Below are positions 49,331 to 62,602 of a stretch of DNA of 64,000 nt, piece by piece. The position numbers and the translations under genes were made by a program. This DNA is from Micromussa lordhowensis (taxonomy: Eukaryota; Cnidaria; Anthozoa; Scleractinia; Lobophylliidae): positions 9,077,426 through 9,141,425 of the forward strand of contig OZ026603.1 in the NCBI GenBank assembly GCA_964020085.1. Reading direction: 5' to 3'. Each line of letters begins with the position of its first letter. Position 1 is the stretch's first letter. The notes below the pieces were generated by a model, which worked only from the letters and a program-made list of their open reading frames with translations, did not search any database and was not told the origin of the DNA.

Positions 49331-51956
49331 ACCTTTATTCTTGCTTGATAGTCGAGTGAATGAATACCTGTTTTCCGATTCTAAAGGTGTCACGGTCGAA
49401 AATGATTTAGGGTGACCAAAGCTCGATGTTTAAACTAAACGTTTTTACATGTAAAAAAAAAGCGGAAAAATTCAGAAAAAAGCAAAAATTTCAAATAACT
49501 ACAACTGTGCAAAACGCCGGTTGATTTATTTGTTATGTATTTTTGGTCGTTTAGAACACCTCCGTCGGATGTAGTTTGACTCAGTACGCAATAGCCGTAA
49601 GGGTTTTCCTCTGTCTCGACGCGAAAATGAGATAAGCAACAGACTACATATCAAAACATGATCTTAACAACATGGTTGATTTTACACTTAAATCCTTAAA
49701 AAGAAAAATTCCCAGAAAAGAGAAAAACGTCAGTTGGTAACTCATTCACAAAGTATTAGTATTGGAGTTATAAAGTTATCCCCGTGTTTTGTAAATCTGC
49801 ATGTTTAGTTTTCGCATGTTTACTTCCTTAAGTATTGTTTCTCCCAATGCGGCTCGTTTGTTAATTTCCCCTTTTTTTTGGCTAAGTTCTGTGAATTTTC
49901 CACTTTTAGACCAGTAAAGTGACTTTTTTTCCAAATACATACGTAAGTCCTTAGTGTTGTTTTCTTATCACCAAGCTTTAATGTTCGTCATCAGCGAAAC
50001 ATGTCACCGAGTGTCTTTGTTTCTACCGGCTTTTCATGCGCTTTTGCGGAATAAATCATCGCATCGTGCCGATCAAAGAGTACTTTGTACCAAGTTATTT
50101 ACAGAAGGCAGCTGCATGGCCCTGGTCGAATTGAGCCTAGTTAAGGAAAATTAATTTGGCTACGAAGAGAACAATCGATTCGGCATCAGCCCCGCGAACA
50201 GTTAATAGACTGAAGATCAACCTTAGAACGTCCGGACTTTAGTTTGTTATTCGATGCCAAGTTTTCGTGATCGCCGAGGTAAAAATACTGATTTGAACCT
50301 AGCTCGAAATACTTTGAATTTAGCTAATTATCCAACAAGAAATCACATGTTTCAGCTGTGTTCTAAGTGCTAAGCTCACAGCGGAACTCAAGCATTTTCC
50401 CCATTCATGGTAAGATATTAATTCCTACCTGAATATATTTTACACAGTTTTGTCCAAATTTCTGTACCCTTTATTTTCTGTGCATTGATAGCCTCACTAT
50501 GGAAACTCCAGGTCACTCGTTTAGCCTTTGCTCTAGTGAGAAATCAAAGTCTGTTTTTATATCCAGTCACAGTCTTAAAACCGCAGGCTGGTGTTTCGAC
50601 AGCTATTTATACTTCTCCCAAAACCAATCGACGAATCTTGTTTCTTATTACTCGATAGAAACACGAAGAAAGTGAATTATATTTCTTTTAATGAGAAATC
50701 AAACGATAAAAAGAAAGGAAAACACTCGTTCATTTAATTTGGATAATCAAAATGAAACTTCCAGAAGCTGTTCAATTATCCCTCGCCGACATTTTGGCGA
50801 GTCAACTGCCACTTTGCGCGTATTCTGTCCTGCAAGCCAAATTTCGTCTTTTCTTCATCTTACTTAAGTTTTCTTCAGCAACGTAACATTGCAGAATTGG
50901 TACATTTTTTACTATCCTTTACAATTCGGCCTGTGCTTTTGATTAATTTTACTGGAAGTAAATATCTGTTGCATTTAGGTTTTTGGTTTCTTTTTAGATG
51001 TTGTATTGCATTAATTGACTCATTTGCAGAGAGCCATCTGTATGAACTCGCGCGTGTTTACTTTGTGACGTAACAACCCCTCCCCCATCACCCACCTCCC
51101 ATCCTCTGATGAAAGCTGACCGCTTGTAATTCTCATATCGAAATGCAACTTCCCCAATCTGCTTTCTATCATCAAAGTAATTTTTAATTAACAAATTGGC
51201 AGAGAAATTTATTACTGGAGAACAGCGAACTCCACTGAACATTTCTCTGCGTCAGCCAGGTAAGATATTTCTTCTTTCTCTCTAACTTAATTACTTAAAC
51301 AATTCACCCGAAATATTTGGGTGCTCTTATTTAGAAACTTACTCAGTTAAAAACAGTCGATTTTATGCACAGTGGTGCGTGAAATTTCAGCGCTAATTTT
51401 TTAGTTCTTTTTTTTGTAAAAAAAAATACCTCCTGGTCGGCGTGTCGGGTATGTTGTGAACGGGTGGATCAGTGAGAGATGTATGTATGTCACACCAATC
51501 AGATTGGATCTACTATTAAACACCAATAAAATTTCCTGTTGTAAAGGTAAATGGTATGTGAGAAGGTTTGATCCCGATACAGTTCAGAACGGCCATATTT
51601 ATTCTTCTATAAAAGAGGAGGAAGTATTCATATATTGGGCGTACTTCTTCATTTTCTATGGGTTAGGCTAAGGATTTTAGCTATGAGGGAGACGAGTCTT
51701 GAGTTTTGAAGCAGTTCGTGAGTTAGTAGTATGCAAATGGAACCGGATATTTTTAATTTTAGTTACAAAGGTAACTTGATACTTTTGCTTTTCACAAAGA
51801 GTAAATTCAATTAGAGGTTACTAATCGTCGCTTCTAGTTCTTAGGACATGTTTTAGAGGAGACGAGACTATATAAAATTTGAGACAGTTCTAACGTTTAC
51901 AATAGTAGTTATAACATAACTAAAGCAAAGCGCGCCTTCTGATTGGCTAATTCCCC
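49283..51956. other. Gene-free stretch
   Basis: No supported gene. CAG|GTAAGAT at about 51257-51265 and ATG|GTAAGAT at about 50407-50415 look like donor sites on the plus strand but have no associated open frame. Confidence 0.4.
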
Positions 51957-52221
51957 TCTACTAATTCTTCACTTCAAATTTCAATTTTCCAAATCCATCA
52001 AACCTTCAACATTTCATATTTTCCTCAATTTAATCTATCCTTTGAGAAAAAATATCTCTTTCCCAAAATGCCCAAAACTCACCCAAAAATTTACACAAAA
52101 CCGCCAAACAGTGGTTAATGAGATAAGCAGAGAGATTTAGTGTCGCTTGAAATGTGACCGAGAAATTGGCAGAAAGGCCGTGTTAAGCGACCTCAAAACA
52201 GCCTTTACGGGTACCCCCACC
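51957..52221. mobile_element. TTAA-type MITE, left-truncated copy
   Basis: About 265 bases match 62731-63000 closely, including TTCAATTTTCCAAATCCATC and CCGCCAAACAGTGGTTAATG. The right end is CCCCCACC followed by TTAA (52222-52225). The left end with its inverted repeat is missing. Confidence 0.8.
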
Positions 52222-52568
52222 TTAAACAAAAAAGAGGCTTTCATTTCTAAACTGTTTTTGCGCCTCTGCAGTAGCAGTTTATAATTTTATTTGATGACTG
52301 ATGATGATTTGATGATTTGATGATTTCAGTCCGATATTTTAAAGGTAAAAAGTACGAGAACTGTTCAAATGTTCTTTGAAGACTGTGGGCCGTCAAATTA
52401 AAGTGCAATTTAATTAAATCAGACTCTCAACGAATCAGAGAGGTTTTTCCCCTCTTTCTTTCAATTTTCGGTGAAGTAGCAAAGTTTGCACTTTTCTTAC
52501 GAGCTTGTTGGTGCCTCTCAAACACTTCACATTACTGCGTACGACGAACAAGTCCGCTAACATATCCC

Positions 52569-52717
52569 CAGTGGCGGATCCAGACCTTGAGCTGGGGGGG
52601 GGGGGTCTTGATTTACTTGCCATGGCGGCCATTTTCGCTTCAGTCATTTCTTCTTTTTTTACCCAAAATAAGGGGGGGGGGCGGGCCCCCCGGGCCCCTC
52701 CCCTAGATCCGCCACTG
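52569..52717. mobile_element. CAGTGGCGGATC MITE with G/C runs
   Basis: Ends CAGTGGCGGATCCAG and CTAGATCCGCCACTG are near-perfect inverted repeats. Long G runs follow each end. The flanks carry a direct repeat ATCCC (52564-52568 and 52718-52722). Such ends are widespread in animals and are often assigned to hAT elements, but a 5-bp duplication would be short for hAT. Confidence 0.8.
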
Positions 52718-52722
52718 ATCCC

Positions 52723-55472
52723 GGTAACATACTGGTTACAGCTTTGAAAATTAACACGGTAATGTCCTGTATAGGCACCGATTGGACAGAGTTAAGCCGT
52801 AGTCATTAATTAACACCATAAGGGAGCACCCGTTTGCTGTAAACACACCTTAGAGCTCTCACATTAAGTCTTTCCAGCCTCTGCTTATCAAACTCGTAAC
52901 AGTTATCCCAAATCACAGAACATCAAGTAAAAATAAGCCGATTAAATATAGTTGTAGAGGCACATCTTCGAAGAGATTGATAGCGTTTTCTTTAGCCTGC
53001 TCAAAACATCTAACTGATTTCCAACTTTCTTAATAATCTTGTTTGCTAAAATTTAGCGAGGGTATATGCAAAAAATGACCAGTAAAATGTCGATGCTACC
53101 CGCTAAAATATGATAACTAAATATGATAATTTGTTACCCAATATTCTTCTATGTAAAAATCAACTTGAACTGTTTGGTTGCAAGCATTCAGTGGATAACT
53201 AATATGATAAACCCGTTTCCTTCTTCTTCCCACCTTCTGGGGGAAATATTGTAGATATTTTTCTGTCATTTAGCACGACATTTGTGGACGGCTTTTGGTT
53301 AGATAGCATTAATTAGCCCCGGAGGGACTCCATATAAAGAGAACGTCGACGGAGGTGCTCGCCGTGTCTTTTAGGGGATAAAAACGTGGACGTTGTATCT
53401 CTTATGGTGTTCAGCTTCAAAAGGTCTACAGCGAAAGCATTAGTGATACCTTGTATTGAACCGAAAAAGATATTACCGGAGATGATTTGTTGTTTTAGAA
53501 TTGGTGCCTCTTAGGGGGGAAAACCATTTCAAGTCACGCCTTCAAAACAGGACCTTAGTAGCTAGATCTTTAGGGGTTCTTTTCAAAATTTTCGACGAGC
53601 ATAGACTAGCACCCCTGTCTCTTTTATACGAGACTCCTCAACCCCGAGAATTTAGCATCTAGCGTGCAGGTAAGAACGTAAAATATTTCCTCCATCCCGC
53701 ATCACAAAATCGCGAGCTTTTCTCGCGTCGCCAGCAGATTCACAAAGGGGGCTGTTAACTTGTTCCTTAGCCATGTCCCGCCACAATCCGTGATCAGCTG
53801 AAGTTGAAGGCTAAGCGAGAAACAGTATGGAGAACCAGCGCGTGTGACTGGATATATCTTTTGCTCTAAATAAATAGCGCGTGCATAATTGACTAGGAAG
53901 GGCAGCAAATATTTACCCGTAAAAGTAAGCTGATGACAAAAGAAGCGCCCTAGCTGATATAACAAAGTTTATTTTTCTAAGCGAGTGGGTTGTGAATTCC
54001 GCCGCTCTTTGTCATGTACTCAGTTGCTGGGTGCTGCCGGTAATAAATGAAAACCACGTGTACAAACAATATCTCCGGCACCAAAAATCAATAGCAACAG
54101 CCACATAATTCTAGAGCACCAAATATTTACCTATTACGGTCAAATATTTACCCGTCAGAGATATGAGTTTCGTCAGTGAAGGTGAACGCGTTGTTGACGT
54201 AACGACCTCTAATTAATCTGCTCTGTAAAAGCCCGCGATTTTCGTGATTAGAATTCTGGGATGAATCATCATTGTATTGCATAGTATAAGCCGCTGCCAA
54301 GAATAATCTCTGGTCTGAAAAAAGAGTACCTTATTATGGCAAATTAACGCTTCATGAAATTAGCGAATTTCTAATAACAGTCGCGTCATTTTTCGTGGTA
54401 ATTTTTGTTAACGTTTATTTCCATTTCTTTGATAAAGTGGAGCGTAAACTTCCGCAAACGTAATTTCTATTATTCTCTTCCCAAATTTTCGATATCATGC
54501 CATTCCAATCTCATGAAGGAATTTTACAAAGGGGTCGGAACAGAAAAAGGAAAAAAAAAACATAATTTATCAGGGTGGAGATCCGCCGTTATTGAGGACA
54601 ATCAGAATGTGTTGAACGCTTGAAGTAGCCGTTAACCTCTATGTTTAGACAAAATTTCATTTTGAAATCTCTTTCGCGCTAATTTCCTTTATAGGGAAGT
54701 ATTTTTTTTAACTTCAATTCGCGTTAAGTTCAAGTTGCGTTAATTTCGAATACCTTAATTAACACAAGCGTTAATTTCCTATAATAGGGTTTATGTTTTT
54801 TTTTGTTTATTTTTCATCTTTGCTCTGAGTTAGAGTACGCCGAATAATAACTAGGTTTAGTTAGCGCGCTAGCTTACTACTACACGAATATCTGAAACAG
54901 AGTACTGACTTAAGAGGTCAAGACTGAAAGAGGACATGGAAAATCATTGAGTGTTTATTCCGTAACCTGGTTACCGGTTTATGAAGCACACATCACTTCA
55001 CAATTTGCGAAAATTACTTTTGAGAACTACAAAGAATCTTCCAGCCGTCTGCAGCTGTTGGAAGCTATCCAGCTTTCTGACAAGTATCACGCATAGTATA
55101 CTAAAAGTCTATTACAGTTCAATTGGGAGGAAATTGCTTTCTGCAAAAACGACCTCGAACACCAATTTGGATACACATCAATTGGCAGAGAACTGAAACG
55201 TTTCGATAGCCTTTGTGTCCGTGTTTATTTTTGCAGTCAATATTTTAGTGAATATTTACTCCTAGCAGTTTTAATTAATAGAGACAAGCAATTTGAATGC
55301 AAATACGCACAAAACACGACAGTTTTTCAATGGCTTCAAAGACTCGAAATATACCTTGTTACAAATGTAGACTTGATGAAAAAATGGTATTCTACTCTAT
55401 TTGTCGCGAAGAAAAAAGAATCAAAAGGAAGATCACTGAAAACTTCTTAAGAATATACTTTTAACACGTTCT
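52723..55472. other. Gene-free stretch
   Basis: No supported gene or structured repeat. It includes the probable 3' UTR of the GPCR gene at its right end. Confidence 0.4.
55224..55229 (-). terminator. Possible polyadenylation signal of the GPCR gene
   Basis: The minus strand reads AATAAA about 245 bases after the GPCR stop codon. It is a plausible signal but unconfirmed. Confidence 0.3.
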
Positions 55473-56531
55473 TCACAGTTCGGTCTCTTTGTTAATTATA
55501 TGCTCATTCCCACTTCCCTCATACATAGTGTTTCGCGACGATTTTCGATACGAGAAAACCTTTCTAAAAGAACTAAATGTAGGCGAGGAATTTACAACTC
55601 TACACGGAAAGCGCGAACGAAAATCCGTACTTACAGTGAACAATATAATCGGATTAATAACATGTTTTACATAATACAAAGCTAGAAAAATGAGGTTTAC
55701 ATATTTAAAATACACGTTAGTCGTTACGCTGCGCGCGAACTCGTAAAGTAACATGATAACTCCTCTTGGAATGTAACAAACTTGAAAAAAAATTATGAGA
55801 ATTATTGTCACCCGAATCAGTCGTCTTCTTTTGTTCTTCCTTCCCCGGTTGTCTGACCTGGTAGAGTCTCTAAACGACTTCTGGAAGGAGTTCTTTCGCC
55901 TTAAGTGGTGAAGGAGTCTAGAATAGCAAAACGTTTGCAGGAAAAGAGGCAGTGCTATAAAAAAGGCTACCAGGTACGATTCGTAGAGCTGCCTGGAAAT
56001 ATCAGATCCAAAGGACGCTAAGCAGAGAGGTTTCCCTTGAATCCTTATCACGTCTAGAGATAAAGCAATGGGCAAGCCTGTGCCAAGATAGGCAACTACC
56101 CACATAAATATAGCACAGATAGTGATGCTCTTCAAAGTTAGTTTGGCTTTAAACGGTGTGACAACGGCCCTGTGTCTTTCCCAGGCGATGATCGTGTAAG
56201 TTAGAACGGACACCACAACAAAAACATCCTGGGTTGGTGCAAGAAGGCGGCAAATGAATTTGCCCAGCGGCCATCCGTAATAAACTTCCACAATCCTCAA
56301 GGGAGCTGCCAAAAGCACCACACAAAGATCTGCCAGTGCATTGTTGGCGATGAGATAGTTGCATGGGGTCCTCATATCTTTCCAGCGAAGCACAGTGTAA
56401 ATAAGCAGAACGTTTCCGACAAATCCCACTATTATGATCAAACTAAATAATGGAGGTGCTAGCAGAGCGTAGCTAGATCTCATGTTGGTCGCGGATCCGT
56501 TTTTGGTGTCGCTGAAGTTTTGCTCCGGCAT
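55473..56531 (-). CDS. Class A (rhodopsin-like) G protein-coupled receptor, single exon
   Basis: Seven-helix receptor at the cell surface that should signal through G proteins. From ATG 56531 the protein has 352 residues. N-glycosylation sites NFS and NGS lie in a short N-terminus. Helices are at about 24-48, 58-79, 93-115, 136-158, 183-206, 238-260 and 276-298. Seen: GNVLL in helix 1, NNALADL in helix 2, C94 and C170 for the extracellular disulphide, ERH in place of DRY at 118-120, CYIP in place of CWxP in helix 6, and NPIIL in place of NPxxY in helix 7. A basic third loop follows helix 5. Overall it is closest in style to peptide-type cnidarian class A receptors; the ligand is unknown. An in-frame ATG at 56591 would add 20 residues. 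The frame stays open to 56753, but no ATG lies there. It is intronless as far as seen, which is usual for many cnidarian GPCRs. Confidence 0.92.
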   Translation of the reverse strand: MPEQNFSDTKNGSATNMRSSYALLAPPLFSLIIIVGFVGNVLLIYTVLRWKDMRTPCNYLIANNALADLCVVLLAAPLRIVEVYYGWPLGKFICRLLAPTQDVFVVVSVLTYTIIAWERHRAVVTPFKAKLTLKSITICAIFMWVVAYLGTGLPIALSLDVIRIQGKPLCLASFGSDISRQLYESYLVAFFIALPLFLQTFCYSRLLHHLRRKNSFQKSFRDSTRSDNRGRKNKRRRLIRVTIILIIFFQVCYIPRGVIMLLYEFARSVTTNVYFKYVNLIFLALYYVKHVINPIILFTVSTDFRSRFPCRVVNSSPTFSSFRKVFSYRKSSRNTMYEGSGNEHIINKETEL

Positions 56532-56591
56532 TATTAGTAGGTTTCCAGTGACTTCTGGTGGCTTTTTCCGCAACTGTGCAAAGTTTAACAT

Positions 56592-59500
56592 AACATGAGT
56601 TCCTAGTATAACAAAGAGGCACGTTTTGTATTTGCAGCTGTGTGTAACCACCTGCCTCGTCAGAATAAAGCAATCTCGTTTAATGTGGAATGCCCTGCCA
56701 ATAAAGAAACAACAGAATTGAAGTGGCTTACCGCAACATAATTCCTCCCACAACGCTGACAGTTTTATTATTTCTTCAACACATACTCGCTAAATCGTAA
56801 ATTGAACGACTCCGGTTCCGATTTGAAAATCAAGTATAAATCGTCCTTTTCGGGCCAACATGGAATCAAAAGAATACATCATGCAAACATTGTTTGTTTG
56901 ATATATTCATTCAGGCTGGAGGTGTGGTTTGGCACTTCATTCTCAAACAATCTTTCGCAATTGCTCGTATTCATTTGTTTGTGTTTTGATGCTACAGATC
57001 GTAGTTGTAGCCAAAGATGCCTTCTACTGATCGATTAGCAGATTTTAACTCTTCAAATCCCACCAATAAATATAGCTACCGAGAAAGGTTAAAAATACAT
57101 TTCACTTCCTAGTTAAATATTAGGACAATCCGAAAGGAAATGAGTTACCATTCTCATTGTATATGATAATAGATAGATGAAATTCTATTTTTCTACTAAA
57201 GATTTTCTTCTCAGTTCTAAGTGAAACACATTTCAAAATGTCCAATGTGTTTCTTTCTTCCCTCTTATTTGTGACATTTTCAAAACGTTTGATTTCCTTT
57301 CATCAACCATGGCTGCAGCTGAGGAAGATAAGCTTTAAAATATTGGCAATACATGCTATTGTTTGCTCTTTTGTCGCGTACTTCCCGCCTTCAAATCACA
57401 GGAGATTTAGTTTCGTTTAATAACTAACACTTTTCCAGGTCGTGACACTGATAAGGAGTAATGAAATTTTGTTTCGCATACTCACTGTCTAAAGGATACT
57501 TCAATGCCAAAAATTCCAGATGGGTTAAAGCGTTTTTGATTATATTACGATCCTCCAAATAATTTCACCACGTGTACATCGGTTGTTTGGACTCAGAGGC
57601 TGAGAAAACGGAACGAGATCTTTATTTCTTTGTTATCTGAAAATGTTGAACTTGTCCATCCCCGATGTAGACACTGTAAACAAAGTGAAATTAAAGAGGT
57701 TTTCTTTAAACAATTATCACCAAAAAAGGGAGTATATTGACAGAACTGATCCGACTGTGACAAATGTGTTTATAGAGTTCAGCCTGTATATTGTATATAA
57801 ATTCGAAATTGTTCCGGTATCCTCGTGTGATTGGCAGACTGTTTCGCATATGACCGCGTTAATACTGGATCTGACGGAAGTTTCAGGGAAAAAAAAATTC
57901 ACAGTACCATCCACCAAAAACGAAAAAAAAAACCCATTGAAATAAGCGTCACTTTAAACTCATTTATATCTAACGTAAATTTAATTTTGAACAGCAGGTT
58001 GTAGATTAGTCGGGCAGCGACATGCGTTATTGTTCATTAACCTGTCTATTGTGTTTTTTAAAGGTAACAGTGCATAAGTAATGAAGATAGATATTGGTTC
58101 TGTTTCCCCGTATATTCATGCTTTGCTAACAGCCAATGTTGTAATTTTTATCACTCACTCTGTAAATACTTGTTCCTAATGTTTACTGTTGAAAATTAAC
58201 TGAAAGTGGAACCAGGAAAATATTATGACAGATAATTTGGAGATCAATTTACCGAAAAGCAATAGAAATTGCTTAAAATTCGATGGCGGTAGGATTTTGC
58301 TTTCACGGGAATATATCACAAACTTGAGTTTACACTGTGATAGGGAATAAGTAGTTTCTCGTACTAACTTAAAAAGAAACTGTCAAGTTACTTTGCACAC
58401 CGTACGTTCGCTGAAGAAGCTCTCGCTGGAAATATCAAGCTTTTGGAAAAGGAACACAAATCCTACTTAGCCTGAAAAAAAGGGAGGTGAAGTGCCCGCG
58501 ATGATTTCAACCTTACCTTACGTAACTAGTATTTAAGCCATAGAAATCAAACTTTGTGGCTTTTCCTGAAATTTCTCAGTGAACATTCTGGCAGAGGCCA
58601 CGCATATTTTCAGAACCTGTAATCTCATTGGCTCCCTGTTTCACGCACCTCTATTGTCTAAGGGCAAAGTTCGTTCTTTCTTTTGCTTGTTAATTGTTCT
58701 GTTAAGCCTTCAAAGAGATGTGTAGCGCCTCCATTTTGCTAAAATGTAAGATCACTTCAAGTTGATTTGCTACATTAAAGTTGAAATATGAGTTTCGAGT
58801 TTCAGTTCAAATATGACATGATAATAGTACGTGGGAAAAATGTCGTTGGTTCAGAAAAGGTTCTGAAGTCTTGCTAAGCAGTCTGTGTGATAATACATAT
58901 TGTTTAAACTTGCGGAATACCCTGTGGCCAACAGAATATCAAAGTAAGTACCTTGGCTGTGGCCTATATTTAGACGGCTCCAGATCTAGCGCGGACCGGG
59001 TTCCAGTCCCTCACCTGCTGTGGTCCCTGGGGAAATAATTCTTGCGGAAGCCTGCATTAAGATCAGAAATTTTTGAGCTTAGGGACTGCTCAGTAAATTC
59101 GTTTCTTTTAATTTGTCATACGTTTTAGATATCGTAACAAATCGTTACAAGCTCGGGCGGTTTGTTGGTGCATTTTTTGGGACTGTGTTTCTGTTTGTTT
59201 ATTTTAATGTTTGTTGTGAAATGTTTATATATTCCTCGAGCAACACTGTGTACAAACGAGATCTGGATATTTTATTTCGATCTCAAAAGAGAGTGAAAGG
59301 GTCAGGTTCTGTTAGTTGTGAGTTATGAAATTTTATTGCAATGGTACAGTTTTTTTTATGACAGTACAAAATTTTACAAGAAATAGTCATCCAAAATCCT
59401 TTAAAGATGATGTTCAGTCCGTACTGCGTAGTCTCAGCACCCTAATGTTTATAAACAATATAAATTCCCTCTCGATGGAATGCGAATCGATGTTATTCGT

Positions 59501-62149
59501 TACAAGCCACATACCTTAACTTTGGGACCTTTCAAATTCTTTTTCCAACAGCTTCATTGATTTTTACAGTTGTGAAGTTGTTTCATCAAGTGATATGCGA
59601 AAGAACGAAGCATAAAGCTTCAATCGCTTCGCATCCATAATGGCGGTTGTTTTGAAACATTTTGTGATGTCTTACATGAAACAAAACAAAAACGAAGACA
59701 AACTCTCGAGAGTGCGCAGTACGGACTGGAAATCACTGCGTTCTCGAGGTACGAGAGAACGCCTCCTAATTTTGTTTCGCAGGCGCCAGAAAGCGAGAAT
59801 AATTGGCCGCCCCTGTAAGGTTTTTCAGGGGTTTTGAGCCTCGTTTTCGTGTCCATCTGCTACGTCATGCTTGTTCTTTTTTTGTGGCTTCTTTCGTGGT
59901 TTGTTTTCTTTGAACAGGTTTTTCACTCTGATTGCATTCGACAAAAAAGAGAATGCAGTCCCAATGCAGACGGCGTGAGATTTTTAGGCCGGGCGAAAAC
60001 AAATTACATCATCGCAAAGCACGTGTATACGAGACGATTTGTTCGCGATCGCTCATTTCTAGAAGTTTTGATTCTCAGGGACCGTGCCAGGCCTGTTTGG
60101 TCAGCATGCGAGATAACGTGCTTTTGGTAAGTACTTGGTGCCGACTTATCATAGTGTATTTAGAACGTGGCAAAGTATATTTATCCTTATTATAGTGTAT
60201 TAGATACACTATAATATCTGGAAGGGATACATGAAGTACTTAGGGTGCTTTTGTTACATAGCTGGGACGGACGACCGTATTTTATTCTGTTCACGAACAC
60301 GACTTTGCATCGCCTTGGCTCTGTGATGTTAACCGTGGGATCTAATAATTATTGCCAGTCGCAGACAGTCGCACGGAGTTTGTCCGGGAGTTTGTTTACG
60401 ACAAAACAAGGATAAACGGAAACGCGAGAGCAAATGCTACAGATGTTAGCTGATATTAGTGCTTCCAGCTCAGAATACTAGAAGTAACACAACTATCCTT
60501 TTTGAAAATTAGCCTTTATGCCTAAACATTACCAGTAAAAGTGAGAATGAGACGTGTTGATGGCATGAAATTGTGAGTTTACCGAAACTGGAGCCGTCAC
60601 GCAACGCGTCATCAAAGGTCATATTAAAATCGCATTAGCAAGAAAAATCAATAACAAGGAAATCAAAACCACACAACATAGTGGAATTTGTCAGTATGTT
60701 ACATGTCTGTAAAACTTCAGCCGTTCACATAAAGATAATGATTTCAGCAACAGACAACTATTATCACAGGCGGAGAACGCACTCTAATCTTTGATTACTA
60801 CTAGTCTTATTTTATATTATGGAATGATAGCAGGTTATTAAAAATCTATTTTCCAAATATATGATCGCTTACAAACGTTTTCTGGAACTATTTTGTAACA
60901 ATAACTGTAATGTTTTGGTTGTATAAAATCCATTTTAGATATTTTGTTAACATTCCAGCGAACATTAACAATAACATTTTTGAAAGCTTAGCCAATGCTG
61001 ATTCCATCATGAATATTAAAATATAGGCTATGCACCTGTTCCTTTCTACGATCAGAGAAAGGAACACTGAACACAAGAAATTGAAATAACACAAGCCCTA
61101 TTTTTGACAGAAGTCTGCTTTGATCTAGTTAACAAGAAGTTATTAGAAAATCGAGAAGCTACTGACTTCAATTAGTTTGAACTCACAGTTTTCTAAATAC
61201 CTGTCATCGAAAATCCGGACATTCATCTGTCTACATGAAGTACAATTATGATTATGTTGTTAAACTTGGTTAAATTGTTATTGATTACTGAAGAAACAAA
61301 GAGTTGATTTATTATCACAATGTGCTTTTAATTACAGATATGATTAAAATGCTATAGCGTTGTAAATTTCCGCTGCGGCATTCGACCGAAACGAAACACA
61401 GTCGATACACTTGATGTGTTCTTTGCATGCGCTCTTAACATATGTGCAACCGTATAAACCTGATTTTAACATAAAACACCACTGACTCACCTCGGTTAAA
61501 GATGACTTAAATTCCGATCTTGCAAAACAACTACCCCCGGCAGCGAATTTACCGTAGCTAGAGAATCCGACCTAATACATTGTGTTTGGCGCTATGAAAG
61601 GGCGGTATAGTTTAACAGCGGCTGTCCCTAAAAGTGCAGGACGAGTCCACTACCCATGCACTTCACATCTCTTACCTACATCTCTTACGGAAAATTACAG
61701 GGGAAACAGGGAAAACTCTTACCCGCATATCCTGCAAAACACTGTAGCGCTGAACTCGTGCCTACGCATCTTTGAGCTGTGCATTTTTTTTTCAGGTTAA
61801 TACTACAAAATTGACAATTAAGGTATGCAACTCTTTGCCCAAATTTTGGCGCGAACGATTTAATATGTGGCAATTGAAATTCCCGTCTACAAATCGAGCA
61901 AAGGCCTCGTCAAACCACCTGAACGGACGATTGGCATTCTTTCCCAGCTCGTGTTCGTTTCATGAACCAGCAAATTTGCACATTGTTGCAGCTGGCCTTG
62001 GTATTTGCCCCCAGGAAAGATAATATCAACGTACAAATCCAAAACAACACGCCGTAGCGTCTCCATCTGCTATAAAGTTCTCGATGAAACTATGGTGTTC
62101 GCCCTTTCTTTTCACCTCTTGTACAAGCTTAAAACCCTATAGCAAGTGT
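56592..62149. other. Long gene-free stretch
   Basis: More than 5 kb without a supported gene. Open frames at 57643-57945, 59113-59328, 59834-60130 and 61582-62023 are short and carry no motif. A small palindrome TATAGTGTAT/ATACACTATA lies at about 60192-60214. A branch/acceptor-like T-run plus CAG at about 61783-61796 has no matching exon. The part nearest 56.6-57.0 kb should hold the GPCR promoter. Confidence 0.4.
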
Positions 62150-62592
62150 ACAAAGGGGAGGCGCGGTGGGCTCATGTTTAGCGCGCTCGTCTCCGGATCG
62201 AGCGGTCCGGATTCGAGCCCTAGCCGAGGACAAGACAGTGCCTCTCTCCACCCAGGTGTATAAATGGGTACCGGCGAACTTAATGCTGTAGGTAACCCTG
62301 TGATGGACTAGCATCCCATCCAGGGGGGGAGTAGAAATACTCCTAGTCGCTTCATGCTACAGAAACCTGTAGCGTAGTCCAAACAAGAGCAAACGATGAC
62401 AACTCGACGTTTTTTAATACCACTCATGAAAGCCCGCCATTGCTAGCAGGATAACAACAACGGTTGCATCCGGGATACAACTCATTCTACTGCGCAAGCC
62501 CGAAGGGGCTACGACATCATAACATCGTTACAAAACCGGGATAAGCTCCTGCTTGATGGGCCGCTTGGCTCATATGCAGACTTTACGCTCCC
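62150..62592 (+). mobile_element. tRNA-derived SINE (SINE-C), with an insertion
   Basis: The tRNA-like head has GTGGGCTCATGTTTAGCGCG and a B-box-like GGATTCGAGCCC (about 62207-62218). The body reads CAGTGCCTCTCTCCACCCAG, GTGTATAAATGG and ACTAGCATCCCATCC. After ACAGAAACC (62359-62367) it is broken by about 170 bases and resumes at GGGATAAGCTCC (62538), ending at about 62592. ACAAAACC (62530-62537) may be the matching target duplication. Confidence 0.7.
62368..62537. mobile_element. Unassigned insertion inside SINE-C
   Basis: About 160 bases interrupt the SINE between ACAGAAACC and ACAAAACC, an imperfect 8-9 base direct repeat that fits a target duplication. The left (TGTAGCGTAGTCC) and right parts show no clear terminal inverted repeat. 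The type is unknown. Confidence 0.45.
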
Positions 62593-62602
62593 CTTTTTTT
62601 AA

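Noticed and set aside
56532..56753. Longer GPCR N-terminus starting at 56753
   Set aside because: The codon there is TTG and the added residues form no signal peptide; ATG 56531 gives a normal receptor length and glycosylated N-terminus.
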